The translations under genes were made by a program, and so were the position numbers. DNA of 58,216 bases from Clostridia bacterium (GTDB lineage Bacteria; Bacillota; Clostridia; Oscillospirales; Acutalibacteraceae): assembly GCA_017942105.1 (NCBI GenBank), contig JAGAVE010000019.1, forward strand, positions 1-58,216, given 5' to 3'. This document shows positions 24,672 to 33,376 of this stretch, piece by piece (the stretch's first letter is position 1; the number at the start of each line of letters is the position of its first letter). The notes under the pieces are model-generated. The model was given only the letters and a program-made list of their open reading frames with translations. It was not told the DNA's origin and made no database searches.

Positions 24672-26120
24672 TTATCTAGGCTTGTATTTCTGAATCATTT
24701 CATTCTTCATATCCCAGAGCGCCTGAGACATATCGACATAGTAGTTGTGCGGATTTTCAAATCGTTTAACCTCGTCCCAAAGGGTATCGACCTGCTCGGC
24801 GCAGTATTTTCTTATTTCCTCAAGCGCAGGGTAATTGTAGACGCATTTTCCTTTTATGAAAAGCGGCTGAAGAAGGGGACGGGCTGTGTAGTTTTCAACA
24901 ACCTTTCTCTTCCATGTAACATCGGGGTCAAAAAGCTCATATGGCTTAGAATCGTCGATAACCTCATCTGCGAGCGTTATAAGGTCTGCGATAGCCTTGC
25001 CTGTTTCATTGTCGTAAAGTCTCCAAAGGTTTTTAGCTCCCGGTGTTGTGACCTTGGCAACATTTTCGCTGAGCTTGATTTTAGGCTTCATAACGCCGTC
25101 ATTCTCGACGGCAACGAGCTTGTAAACACCGCCGAAAACGGGAGTTGAAGATGCGGTAATAAGCCTTTCGCCAACGCCGAAGGAATCAACCTTAGCTCCC
25201 TGACGCAACATATCTCTTATGATATATTCATCGAGTGAATTTGAAGCGACGATTTGAACATCTTCAAAGCCGGCATCGTCAAGCATTTTTCTTGCTTTAA
25301 CGGAAAGGTATGTGATGTCGCCGCTGTCAATTCGTATTCCTTTTGGTCTGAAGCCGCGCGGAAGAACCTCTCTTTTGAAAGCTTCTATTGCGTTCGGGAT
25401 GCCCGATTTGAGAACATCGTAAGTATCAACAAGCAGAGTGCAACTGTCAGGATAAGCTTTGGCATAAGCACAGAAGGCGTCAAGCTCAGTGTCAAAGAGC
25501 TGAACCCAACTATGTGCCATCGTTCCGAGAGCGGGGACTCCGAATTCGCGGTCTGAAATTGTGCAGGCGGTTCCCGAACATCCTCCGATATATGAAGCTC
25601 GTGCACCGTAAACAGCACCGTCAAAGCCCTGGGCGCGGCGTGAGCCGAATTCCATAATCGCTCTGCCTTGTGCGGCGCGGGAAATTCTGTTTGCTTTTGT
25701 CGCAATAAGACTTTGATGATTAATAGCGAGAAGAAGCATTGTTTCAATAAACTGCGCCTGAATAGCAGGTCCTCTTACCGTAACGATAGGTTCACGGGGG
25801 AAGATGGGCGTTCCTTCGGGTACGCAGTATATATCGCACTTGAATTCAAAATTTTTCAGATATTCAAGGAAGGCTTCGCCGAAGCCTCTCTTTCGGAGGT
25901 AGCATATATCTTCATCGGTGAATTTGAGGTTTTCAAGGTATTGCGAAAGCTGCTCTACGCCTGCCATAATTGCAAAACCGCCGTTATCGGGTACGGTTCT
26001 GAAAAACATATCAAATTGGGTTATATCTTCACCCTTACCGTTTAAAAAATAACCGTTTGCCATAGTCAGCTCGTAAAAATCCGTGAGCATAGTCAGGTTG
26101 CGTCTTTTTAAATCATTCAT
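24672..26120 (-). CDS. pncB: Nicotinate phosphoribosyltransferase
   Basis: The 482-residue protein begins RNLTMLTDFYELTMANGYF (about residues 6-24), as in PncB, with EFGSRRAQGFDGA (about 156-168), the phosphoribosyl-binding GIRIDSGDI (about 263-271) and ASNSLDEY (about 292-299) segments. It forms nicotinate mononucleotide from nicotinate and PRPP for NAD salvage. The length fits the bacterial long form. Only a weak SD (aaagcggtg) precedes the ATG, and the 264 bp upstream are AT-rich with no gene. Confidence 0.92.
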   Translation of the reverse strand: MNDLKRRNLTMLTDFYELTMANGYFLNGKGEDITQFDMFFRTVPDNGGFAIMAGVEQLSQYLENLKFTDEDICYLRKRGFGEAFLEYLKNFEFKCDIYCVPEGTPIFPREPIVTVRGPAIQAQFIETMLLLAINHQSLIATKANRISRAAQGRAIMEFGSRRAQGFDGAVYGARASYIGGCSGTACTISDREFGVPALGTMAHSWVQLFDTELDAFCAYAKAYPDSCTLLVDTYDVLKSGIPNAIEAFKREVLPRGFRPKGIRIDSGDITYLSVKARKMLDDAGFEDVQIVASNSLDEYIIRDMLRQGAKVDSFGVGERLITASSTPVFGGVYKLVAVENDGVMKPKIKLSENVAKVTTPGAKNLWRLYDNETGKAIADLITLADEVIDDSKPYELFDPDVTWKRKVVENYTARPLLQPLFIKGKCVYNYPALEEIRKYCAEQVDTLWDEVKRFENPHNYYVDMSQALWDMKNEMIQKYKPR

Positions 26121-26316
26121 TTAAAGCACCGCTTTCAACTTGAATTTTCACCATTATAACACGGTAATATTTAATTTACAATATATGACAAAACTTTAAA
26201 AATATATAAATTTGACCTTTTTATAATACAAAACCATAAAATTGTCTAAATTTGTTGTATTAAATTGGTACTATTATGGTCAAGTATATGAAAATTTGCA
26301 AAACGCAAAATAACGG

Positions 26317-26345
26317 TTGAGAACTGTAAATCTAAGTGATAAAAT
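26317..26345 (+). promoter_or_regulatory. Promoter of the XRE regulator gene
   Basis: TTGAGA (26317-26322), 17-nt spacer, TAAAAT (26340-26345), 39 nt before the start. The rest of 26121-26316 is AT-rich with no other signal I can support. Confidence 0.6.
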
Positions 26346-26384
26346 ATAACCGTAATCTAAGTTCGCAACGGAGGGTGAATTTTA

Positions 26385-26633
26385 ATGAGGACGAGAAAAC
26401 AGGAGCTTGGTGATATGAATATCATCGGTGCCAAGGTTGAAAAGCAGAGAAAGGCTATCGGTATGAAGCAGAAGGATCTTCTTGCTCAGCTTCAGGTAAG
26501 CGGAATTGACCTCAATGCATCGGGACTTTCAAAGCTTGAAGGTCAGCTCAGAGGCGTAACTGATTATGAGCTTAAAGCGATTGCGCTCGCTCTTGATGTC
26601 AGTGTGAACTGGTTGCTCGGGATTGATGAATAA
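26385..26633 (+). CDS. XRE-family helix-turn-helix protein
   Basis: The 82-residue protein starts at ATG after caacggagggtgaatttta. It is a single HTH_3 domain: VEKQRKAIGMKQKDLLAQLQ (here split over residues about 18-37), a second turn SKLEGQLRGVTDYELKAIA (about 50-68) and the closing VSVNWLLGIDE. It carries no ligand domain. Its target is unknown; it has its own promoter and terminator. Repressor or sensor-less regulator roles are both possible. Confidence 0.8.
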   Translation: MRTRKQELGDMNIIGAKVEKQRKAIGMKQKDLLAQLQVSGIDLNASGLSKLEGQLRGVTDYELKAIALALDVSVNWLLGIDE

Positions 26634-26644
26634 TTTAACACCTT

Positions 26645-26681
26645 AAGCTGCTTTTGGTTATGAAAGCAGCTTTTCTTTTTC
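26645..26681 (+). terminator. Terminator of the XRE gene
   Basis: AAGCTGCTTT (26645-26654) pairs with AAAGCAGCTT (26663-26672), followed by TTCTTTTTC. Confidence 0.85.
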
Positions 26682-26710
26682 TTGACAATGAAAATTGCAT
26701 ATAGTAAAAT
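26682..26710 (+). promoter_or_regulatory. Promoter of the DUF1015 gene
   Basis: TTGACA (26682-26687), 17-nt spacer, TAAAAT (26705-26710), 32 nt before the ATG and directly after the preceding terminator. Confidence 0.8.
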
Positions 26711-26741
26711 TGTTTCGTAACTAAAAAAAGGAGAGTTATTT

Positions 26742-27983
26742 ATGGCAGTTTTTAAACCTTTCAGAGCGATCAGACCCATACCTGAAAAAGCCGATGAAGT
26801 TGCGGCATTGCCTTACGATGTTATGAACAGCGATGAGGCGAGAGAAATGGTTAAGGGAAAGCCCTATTCATTCCTCCATGTTGATAAAGCTGAGGTTGAC
26901 CTTGATAAAGATATTGATATTTATGATAAATCAGTGTATTTAAAGGCGAGGGAAAACCTTGATAAGCTTGTTGCCGACGGCGTTTGCAAGGAAGATGAGT
27001 CTGCCTGCATATATATTTACCGTCAGATTATGAACGGCAGAAGCCAGACGGGTCTTGTGGGCTGTACTGCGATTGATGACTATATCAATAATGTTATCAA
27101 AAAGCATGAGCTGACAAGAGCCGACAAGGAAGCGGACAGAATTAACCATGTTGATTATTGCGATGCGAATACCGGCCCGATTTTCCTTACTTACCGTGAG
27201 GATGATTTTATAAACACACTTGTTGAAAAATGGAAATCTGAGCACGAGCCTGTATATGATTTTGTTTCCGAAGGTGTCTCTAACACCGTTTGGGTTATCG
27301 ATTGTCCTGAAACAATTGCTTCAATTACGGAAAGATTCGCCGCAATTGATTATCTCTACATCGCTGACGGTCATCACAGAGCGGCTTCTGCAGTTAAGGT
27401 AGGCAAAATGCGTCGCGAGCAGAATCCGGGATATACTGGTGAAGAAGAGTTCAATTTCTTCCTTGCTGTTCTTTTCCCGAGAAACGAGCTCGAAATTATG
27501 GATTATAACCGCGTTATGAAAGATCTTAACGGAAATACGAGCGAAGAATTTATGGCAAAAATCGCAGAGGTTTTTGATGTTGAAGATGTTGGAACACAGG
27601 CTTACAAGCCCGAAAAGAAGCACACATTCGGAATGCTCCTTGACGGAAAATGGTATAAGCTTACTGCAAAGGACAGCACATTTGACCCCAATGATCCCGT
27701 AGATCAGCTTGATGTTTCTATTCTTCAGAAAAATGTGATTGCTCCGATTTTCGGCATTGAAGACCCGAGAACGGACAAGCGTATCGATTTTATCGGTGGT
27801 ATCCGCGGTCTGGGCGAGCTTGAAAGAAGGGTGAATACGGATATGAAGATTGCTTTTTCGATGTATCCGACAACTCTTGATGATCTTATGGACATTGCAG
27901 ATGCAGGTCAGATTATGCCTCCGAAATCAACCTGGTTTGAGCCTAAGCTGATGAGTGGATTGTTTATCCATAAGCTTTCATAA
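26742..27983 (+). CDS. DUF1015 domain-containing protein
   Basis: The 413-residue protein starts AVFKPFRAIRPIPE and has the DUF1015 signatures PYDVMNSDEAREM (about residues 25-37), PYSFLHVDKAE (about 42-52) and YIADGHHRAASA (about 206-217). The DGHHR motif suggests a metal or phosphate site, but the biochemical role of the family is not established here. In many clostridia it lies near serine/glycine genes; here it is monocistronic with a strong promoter, so it may be highly expressed. The SD aaggagagtt precedes the ATG. Confidence 0.82.
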   Translation: MAVFKPFRAIRPIPEKADEVAALPYDVMNSDEAREMVKGKPYSFLHVDKAEVDLDKDIDIYDKSVYLKARENLDKLVADGVCKEDESACIYIYRQIMNGRSQTGLVGCTAIDDYINNVIKKHELTRADKEADRINHVDYCDANTGPIFLTYREDDFINTLVEKWKSEHEPVYDFVSEGVSNTVWVIDCPETIASITERFAAIDYLYIADGHHRAASAVKVGKMRREQNPGYTGEEEFNFFLAVLFPRNELEIMDYNRVMKDLNGNTSEEFMAKIAEVFDVEDVGTQAYKPEKKHTFGMLLDGKWYKLTAKDSTFDPNDPVDQLDVSILQKNVIAPIFGIEDPRTDKRIDFIGGIRGLGELERRVNTDMKIAFSMYPTTLDDLMDIADAGQIMPPKSTWFEPKLMSGLFIHKLS

Positions 27984-27988
27984 AAAGG

Positions 27989-28035
27989 AACAGCGTATCT
28001 ATGAATTGTTTTCACAGATACGCTGTTATTTATTT
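27989..28035 (+). terminator. Terminator of the DUF1015 gene
   Basis: AACAGCGTATCT (27989-28000) pairs with AGATACGCTGTT (28016-28027), followed by ATTTATTT. The stem probably also serves the convergent GDPD-like gene. Confidence 0.82.
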
Positions 28036-28899
28036 GTTATTTTTCAGGTCTGCAAGGGATTGCTCAACAGAGCTGTTGTGCCTTTCCTGCATAGCAACTG
28101 TCCAGTCCTTAAGAATGTCTGAATATTTTTCAATATCTTCAACATAAACGGTTGCGGCTCCGCTGAGAAGCGGCTCGCAAAAATTTTCAACACTATCAAC
28201 GCCCGAAACAATAAACGGAATTCCAAAATCGTTAAAGGTTTTGATAACCTCAGCCGTTGCATCTGCAGAATCGATTTCTATTCCGCTTGCCCCGTATTGG
28301 GAAATGAATGCAGGGACAGAAAATGAACCGTTTGCAATGGCGTCTTTGTCGGCGTCAGTCAGCTCGTATTTAAGGAGGAAAGGGACGATGGTGCTTTCAG
28401 CCGTTATCATTCCGTAATGTGCCTCATCGATGCCCGTAATGAAAGTGCGTCCGACCATATTGTGCTTTATGGTTATGCTGTTGAGCTTGTTCATTTCAGA
28501 AAGCTGAACGATGTTAAGATAAATAATAATATCCTTGTAATCGTCTGCGTTCATCGCAACATAGAGCTCTTCAAGCGTAGCGGCGGTTTCACTTTCTTCG
28601 TATTTGTCAGTAATAACGGGGGTCCCGTCTTTCCTGAAGCAAAGGTCAACCGAAACTGCGTCCGCGCCGAGGCGGACAGCTTCCTTGACCCCGGCAACTG
28701 AATTTGTTTTGCCGTCAACCTCAGAACAATGGGACAGCAGTATAACATTATCAACATTCGGCAGATCCTGCGCCGTGTATTTGCGGATAAGGCTTTTTTC
28801 CCTTGCGTTTATAATCAGGGGAACGGCGATGCCGACGGCAACTGCAATCGCTAATACGACACTGCATATGATAAGAACTCGGCGCTTCTTATTTTTCAA
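28030..28899 (-). CDS. Membrane-anchored GDPD-like protein with altered active site
   Basis: The start is TTG 28899, which has aggagg 7 nt upstream inside the end of the kinase gene; 289 residues. A basic N-terminus and one membrane helix (about residues 8-30) are followed by an external glycerophosphodiesterase-like barrel: ILLSHCSEVDGKTNSVAGVKEAV... then GADAVSVDLCFRKDGTPVI (about 78-96). In active GDPDs the first motif is HRG..ENT and the second is GADxIExDV. Here Arg-Gly is Cys-Ser, the Glu of ENT is missing and the Glu of ExD is Ser. It is probably a binding protein or an enzyme with changed chemistry. The gene overlaps the NahK-like gene by 11 nt. Confidence 0.65.
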   Translation of the reverse strand: MKNKKRRVLIICSVVLAIAVAVGIAVPLIINAREKSLIRKYTAQDLPNVDNVILLSHCSEVDGKTNSVAGVKEAVRLGADAVSVDLCFRKDGTPVITDKYEESETAATLEELYVAMNADDYKDIIIYLNIVQLSEMNKLNSITIKHNMVGRTFITGIDEAHYGMITAESTIVPFLLKYELTDADKDAIANGSFSVPAFISQYGASGIEIDSADATAEVIKTFNDFGIPFIVSGVDSVENFCEPLLSGAATVYVEDIEKYSDILKDWTVAMQERHNSSVEQSLADLKNNK

Positions 28900-30019
28900 G
28901 CAAAGCCCTCCTGTAAAGCTCGGCTGTTGTCTTGCACATTTCGTCAAAGTGCTCTTCGATTTCTCTTACGAGCTTGAACTGCGTGCGGCATCTTACGAGA
29001 TTATGCTCAGGATAATCTGTCTTGAAATAGACATCTCCGTTGAGGAAATCCGTGAGGAAGCGAACGCCACATTCAAGAGTCATAAGCTTTGCAGAGAAGA
29101 CAAGGTTGTCTACCTCGTTTTGTGTAAGCGATGCCGCGGCTTCTTCAAGGAAACCTTCCGCATAAGCGTTATAAAGATCAATATCAAGATTGAATTTATC
29201 AAGGTCTTTTTCGTCTTCGTCTGATGTTACGGCTCCGGAACGGATGCTGTCGCCAAAATCGTAGAGTGAAAGACCTGGCATAACGGTGTCGAGGTCAATA
29301 ACGCAGAAAGCCTCATTCGTTATAATATCGAAAAGAACATTGTTGATTTTAGTATCATTATGAGTAACACGGACGGGGAGTTCACCTGTTTTTATAAGGT
29401 CGGTAAGTTTTGACGCGTCAGCCTCTCTTGAAAGAGCGAATTCGATTTCTTCCTTAGCCTCGTCAAGTCTTCCCGAAAGGTTATTTTTAATGGCTTCTTT
29501 AAAAGCATCATAGCGGGCGGGAGTGTTATGAAAGTTGGGAATCGTATCAAAAAGGTTGTCGATAGGATAATCGGCAAGTCTCTTCTGGAAAACGCCGAAA
29601 GCTTTTGCTGAGCGATACATTTTCATCGGATCGTCAACCTTATCGTAGGTCGTGCAGCTACCGATGTAATTGTAAGCTCGCCAGCAAGCGTCGTTCTCAT
29701 CGCGGTAATAGGGAGAGTTGTCCTTTGTATAAAGGAAGGTCAATGTCTCTCTCTCAGGATTGCCGCCGTCAAGAATGATTTTGTTTCTCAGAAAGCTTGT
29801 AACATTCATAACATTGGACATAAGCTCGTCCGGCTTTTTGAAAACATTGGGATTGATAAGCTGAAGAATGTACTGATAATTTATATTTGAATCCGTAAAT
29901 GTAACGAGGAAAGTGCTGTTGATATGTCCTGAGCCGGTCGGCTTTATTTCAACAAGTTCACCTTCAAACGGGAAATTATCAATAATTTTTAAGAGCTTTT
30001 CGTCATTTTTGTAGTTCAT
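28889..30019 (-). CDS. APH-fold sugar kinase, N-acetylhexosamine 1-kinase-like
   Basis: The start MNYKNDEK (ATG 30019) follows cagaggtgactat; 376 residues. The aminoglycoside-phosphotransferase fold is clear: GSGHINSTFLV (about 30-40), catalytic loop VTHNDTKINNVLF (about 219-231) and metal-binding VIDLDTVMPG (about 240-249). These motifs and the length match NahK-type kinases that phosphorylate GlcNAc or GalNAc at C1 in host-glycan use. No lacto-N-biose phosphorylase is nearby, so the substrate is inferred. It shares an operon with the GDPD-like gene. Confidence 0.72.
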   Translation of the reverse strand: MNYKNDEKLLKIIDNFPFEGELVEIKPTGSGHINSTFLVTFTDSNINYQYILQLINPNVFKKPDELMSNVMNVTSFLRNKIILDGGNPERETLTFLYTKDNSPYYRDENDACWRAYNYIGSCTTYDKVDDPMKMYRSAKAFGVFQKRLADYPIDNLFDTIPNFHNTPARYDAFKEAIKNNLSGRLDEAKEEIEFALSREADASKLTDLIKTGELPVRVTHNDTKINNVLFDIITNEAFCVIDLDTVMPGLSLYDFGDSIRSGAVTSDEDEKDLDKFNLDIDLYNAYAEGFLEEAAASLTQNEVDNLVFSAKLMTLECGVRFLTDFLNGDVYFKTDYPEHNLVRCRTQFKLVREIEEHFDEMCKTTAELYRRALLEK

Positions 30020-30102
30020 ATAGTCACCTCTGATAAAATACATACAAAAATATTATATATTTGTTTCCAAATTTAGTCAATATATTTATTTGCCGGATTA
30101 TG

Positions 30103-30131
30103 TTGAAATTTTATTCCATATGTGATATAAT
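30103..30131 (+). promoter_or_regulatory. Promoter of the lipoprotein pair
   Basis: TTGAAA (30103-30108), 17-nt spacer, perfect TATAAT (30126-30131), 28 nt before the ATG. Confidence 0.8.
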
Positions 30132-30159
30132 CATTCCAAATGACTTGGAGGTAAAAAAG

Positions 30160-31446
30160 ATGTTTAATAAAAACAGCTTAATAAGAGCGGTCGCCGTAAT
30201 AGGTATCATTACTATGATGGCGCTCGTTGTTTTACCGGGATGCTCCTTCGTTGGTAAGGCAGAACTTCCCGACCAGACTACAACTCAGGATTTATTCGGT
30301 GGCGGTTCACTCGACGCAGGTGCAAATGTAGGCGATGTCGGCCTTGAAAAATGTTGCCCTATCTGTAAGTCAACAAGCTTTAAGGGCCCGGATGATAAGG
30401 GCTACTTTACTTGCAACGATTGCGGTGCAACATGGGCTGAGACTGAGCAGACAATCGATGTAACGAAGCCTGACGGCAGCCAGGTTCAGCTTTCTCCTCA
30501 GGAAGGCTTGAAGCCGAATACCGGAAATATGGGTAACAGCGGTAACTCAGGCAATTCAGGTAACTCGGGTAGCTCAGGCAATTCGGGTAATTCAGGCAAC
30601 TCAGGTAGCTCAGGCAATTCGGGTAACCAGGGCGGCAACAGTAGTACGCAGGAGCCGCAGAAGACTCCTCAGGAATATCTTGAAGAAGTTAAAGACCGCT
30701 GGGGAGATGTTATCAAGCCGACGATTGATGCTGACGGTAACATCACTGTTGAAAGCGTAAACGGAAAAGATACCGGTCTCTTCGGATTTAAGTATTCAAC
30801 AAAGGATAAGTGTTTCATCACTGCTGAGGAAGCATGGCAGAGAAACTTTGGTTACAACGAGACTTATGATGTTTCAGCACCTGTAATCGCTATTACATAC
30901 GATACAATCCGCGTATACTTTGAATATGACGGACTTGAGTGGATGATTCAGTATTGGAAGGGTCAGTACGGTATGGTATTGATCGGAGCTGAAATCGGTA
31001 TTTACAACCGTCCTGCAGGTTCAACTGCAAGCACACATTATGAGTGCGCTTCTGATGAAACTAAGCTTCTTCAGAGTATGGATGTTTACAGACGAAACAA
31101 CGAAACCCTCAAGTATAATAAGATTTTCTCAAGAAGCCCGTCTTATACCTGGTGGTGCACAGGCTTCATTCCGGGAACACTTGCAGCAGGTCAGTACAAT
31201 GTTGAAGCCAAAGCAACGAGAGAACTTAAGGTTGATTCGAAGATGACATTCCTGTCTCCTGAGATGGCTCAGGCGTTTATGGCAGGTCTCAGAGAGGTTG
31301 ACCATATTTACCATAATGCTCCGCAGGTCAGCCCTATATTCAAATTCAACGAGATGGCAAGCGTTGCAGAGTACGAAGCAAGCCCTTCAACAGCTAAGTT
31401 CTGCCTTGAAGAGGATGGCGTAACGGTAAGAGTTTGCTGGAATTAA
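30160..31446 (+). CDS. Lipoprotein with C4 zinc-ribbon and Asn-Ser-Gly repeats
   Basis: The start MFNKNSLIRA follows cttggaggtaaaaaag; 428 residues. A signal peptide ends in the lipobox LPGC (Cys at about 28). Residues about 64-90 form a C4 zinc-ribbon-like module (CCPICKS...FTCNDCGATW), odd for an extracytoplasmic protein. About 125-160 is a low-complexity NSG/SSG linker from degenerate 9-nt repeats (about 30526-30640). The remaining 260 residues form a domain rich in aromatic residues (YDGLEWMIQYWKGQYG, near 280) that I do not recognise. It may be a surface-attached binding protein. The next gene, another lipoprotein, starts 11 nt downstream. Confidence 0.7.
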   Translation: MFNKNSLIRAVAVIGIITMMALVVLPGCSFVGKAELPDQTTTQDLFGGGSLDAGANVGDVGLEKCCPICKSTSFKGPDDKGYFTCNDCGATWAETEQTIDVTKPDGSQVQLSPQEGLKPNTGNMGNSGNSGNSGNSGSSGNSGNSGNSGSSGNSGNQGGNSSTQEPQKTPQEYLEEVKDRWGDVIKPTIDADGNITVESVNGKDTGLFGFKYSTKDKCFITAEEAWQRNFGYNETYDVSAPVIAITYDTIRVYFEYDGLEWMIQYWKGQYGMVLIGAEIGIYNRPAGSTASTHYECASDETKLLQSMDVYRRNNETLKYNKIFSRSPSYTWWCTGFIPGTLAAGQYNVEAKATRELKVDSKMTFLSPEMAQAFMAGLREVDHIYHNAPQVSPIFKFNEMASVAEYEASPSTAKFCLEEDGVTVRVCWN

Positions 31447-31457
31447 GAGGTTTGATT

Positions 31458-31832
31458 ATGAAAAAGATTGCATCTTTTTTAATCGCGGCTATGATGCTTT
31501 TTGTTTGCGTTTCCTGCGAGAAGGAGCCGGAAGATCTGGAATCTCTCGATAAAATTCAGGTTACATACAGCATTAAGAACGGTACCTCAGGCGATTTTAT
31601 CGTTGAAATTCAGGAGATTCTTTCTCATGCTGAACCGTATAAAAGCTTATACAGTCCTGACGGGCTATATATAAAAATGAGCAACAAGGCAAAAATTTAC
31701 GATGAAAACGGAAATGAAATCAAGCAGAAAGACCTTGTGATAGGTGACACTCTTGAGATTTATTATGACGGAACGCTTGAAAGCAATAGTCCTAAAACGA
31801 TAAAAGCGTATAAAATTGTCAGAATTGCATAA
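31458..31832 (+). CDS. Small lipoprotein (DUF3221-like beta-barrel)
   Basis: The start MKKIASFLIA follows taagaggtttgatt; 124 residues. The signal peptide ends CVSC (Cys at about 20). The mature part is a small beta-rich domain with KIYDENGNEIKQKDLVIGDTLEIYYDG in its middle (split here over about residues 76-102), the turn-plus-strand pattern of DUF3221-like OB folds. No enzyme motif is visible. It is cotranscribed with the zinc-ribbon lipoprotein and ends before a strong hairpin. Confidence 0.65.
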   Translation: MKKIASFLIAAMMLFVCVSCEKEPEDLESLDKIQVTYSIKNGTSGDFIVEIQEILSHAEPYKSLYSPDGLYIKMSNKAKIYDENGNEIKQKDLVIGDTLEIYYDGTLESNSPKTIKAYKIVRIA

Positions 31833-31837
31833 TTTAA

Positions 31838-31870
31838 GCGGCTTGTGCATCAGCACAGGCCGCCTTTCGT
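31838..31870 (+). terminator. Terminator between the lipoproteins and cysK
   Basis: GCGGCTTGTGC (31838-31848) pairs with GCACAGGCCGC (31853-31863) with one wobble and a 4-nt loop; CTTTCG follows. Convergent genes on both sides. Confidence 0.7.
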
Positions 31871-31875
31871 ATGAG

Positions 31876-32802
31876 TTATATGAAATCGGGAGTTGAAAGA
31901 TATCTTCCGCCACCGTCAGGGAAAATAACAACTATTTTTTTGCCTTTCATCTCGGTTTGCTTGGCAAGCTTTGTTGCGGCGCAAAGGGCCGCTCCTGAGG
32001 ATATACCGACGAAAATTCCCTCGCATTTTGCAACCTTTCGGGCGTATTCGTAAGCGTCCTCGTCGCTGACTGTGATGATTTCGTCGATAAGCTGTGTTTT
32101 TAAAATCTCGGGAATAAAGTTTGCTCCTATTCCCTGGATTTTATGTGAGCCTGCATAGCCACGGGTTAAAAGAGGGGAGGAAGCGGGTTCGATTCCTACG
32201 ATTTTTATATCAGGCTTGTTTCTTTTGAAAAATTCTGCACTTCCGCTGATTGTGCCACCCGTTCCGATTGCGGAAACGAAAGCATCAATATTGCCGTCAA
32301 GGTCGTTCCATATTTCAGGCGCGGTAGTTTTTATATGGGCAAGCGGATTTGCAGGGTTTGAAAACTGGCCTGCAATTATGCTTCCGGGAATAGAGTTTTT
32401 TATTTCCTCCGCCTTTTCAATACATCCTGCCATACCTTTTTCTCCGGCAGTAAGGACGAGTTCAGCGCCGTATGCCGACATCATCTTTCTTCTTTCCTCA
32501 CTCATCGTTTCAGGCATAATAATAATTGTTCGGTAGCCTCTTGAAGCCGCAATTGCCGCAAGACCGATACCTGTATTTCCGCTTGTCGGTTCAATGATTA
32601 CGGAACCTTCCTTTAATGTGCCGTCAGCCTCTGCCGATTCAATCATCTGCAGAGCAACTCTGTCTTTAATACTTCCGGCAGGGTTAAAATATTCGAGTTT
32701 GGCGAAAATCTCAGCCTCAAGGAAGAGTTTGTTGCAGTAATTGTTGAGCTTCAGGAGCGGTGTATTTCCGATAAGCTCGGAAAAATTGTTATATATTTTC
32801 AT
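31876..32802 (-). CDS. cysK: Cysteine synthase (O-acetylserine sulfhydrylase)
   Basis: The 308-residue protein has IGNTPLLKL (about residues 11-19), the PLP lysine in NPAGSIKDR (about 40-48), the phosphate-binding PTSGNTGIGLA (about 71-81) and VSAIGTGGTISG (about 170-181), typical of CysK. It makes cysteine from O-acetylserine and sulfide. The SD aaggatt precedes the ATG. It is monocistronic with a good promoter overlapping that of the divergent gene. Confidence 0.93.
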   Translation of the reverse strand: MKIYNNFSELIGNTPLLKLNNYCNKLFLEAEIFAKLEYFNPAGSIKDRVALQMIESAEADGTLKEGSVIIEPTSGNTGIGLAAIAASRGYRTIIIMPETMSEERRKMMSAYGAELVLTAGEKGMAGCIEKAEEIKNSIPGSIIAGQFSNPANPLAHIKTTAPEIWNDLDGNIDAFVSAIGTGGTISGSAEFFKRNKPDIKIVGIEPASSPLLTRGYAGSHKIQGIGANFIPEILKTQLIDEIITVSDEDAYEYARKVAKCEGIFVGISSGAALCAATKLAKQTEMKGKKIVVIFPDGGGRYLSTPDFI

Positions 32803-32833
32803 AGTAATCCTTCTTTAAGCAAAATTTAATAAA

Positions 32834-32861
32834 ATTGTAACACCTTGACCTGATTTGTCAA
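32834..32861 (-). promoter_or_regulatory. Promoter of cysK
   Basis: On the minus strand TTGACA (32856-32861), 16-nt spacer, TACAAT (32834-32839). The -35 lies inside the inverted repeat CTTGAC (32844-32849) / GTCAAG (32857-32862), next to a plus-strand TATAAT (32863-32868), so one regulator could act on both divergent genes. Confidence 0.65.
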
Positions 32862-32902
32862 GTATAATGTGTATGTAATAAGTTAATTAAGGAAGTTATT
32901 TT

Positions 32903-33355
32903 ATGTATCGTTTTGTTCAGAAGCTTCAGGCTTTTATGCAGGGCAGAAACGGCATTGACAAGCTTGGTATATTTACTTTTTTTATGTACCTTCTTTTTAA
33001 CGGTGTCAGGGTTTGCTTCAGATTTTTCAGACCTGTATATTTCTCTCTTTGGGGAGTGGCTGTTATATTTCTTCTTGTAACGCTATTCCGTTTTCTTTCA
33101 AAAAATCTTGAAAGAAGAAGATATGAAGCGGCAGGCTTTGAGAGATTTTTAGTCAGGATAAATTTTGATGGCTTTGTTTTTGCGGTAAATAAGAAGCTCA
33201 AAAGGTTATCCGTCAGGCTTTCTCAGATAAGGACGCATCGTTTCCGTACTTGTCCGCAGTGTAAAAGACATCTTCGCTTGAGCAGAAAACGCGGCGTGCG
33301 TCATATAACCTGCCCCGAATGCGGCAGAAAATTTAAAGCATTCATTTTGTTTTAA
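32903..33355 (+). CDS. Membrane protein with C-terminal zinc ribbon
   Basis: The 150-residue protein has one or two membrane segments in the first half (about residues 20-70) and a basic C-terminal half ending in a C4 zinc-ribbon: CPQCKRHLRL (about 117-126) and CPECGRKF (about 135-142). The ribbon would lie in the cytoplasm, where it might bind RNA or protein. Family not recognised. SD taaggaag precedes the ATG. It heads an operon with DUF5685, J-like and membrane-protein genes. Confidence 0.65.
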   Translation: MYRFVQKLQAFMQGRNGIDKLGIFTFFMYLLFNGVRVCFRFFRPVYFSLWGVAVIFLLVTLFRFLSKNLERRRYEAAGFERFLVRINFDGFVFAVNKKLKRLSVRLSQIRTHRFRTCPQCKRHLRLSRKRGVRHITCPECGRKFKAFILF

Positions 33356-33376
33356 AAACAGAGGAGAGGTGAAACT

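Noticed and set aside
30526-30640. Short tandem repeats that could be taken for a CRISPR array
   Set aside because: Degenerate 9-nt units in frame encoding Asn-Ser-Gly; no spacers or palindromic repeats.
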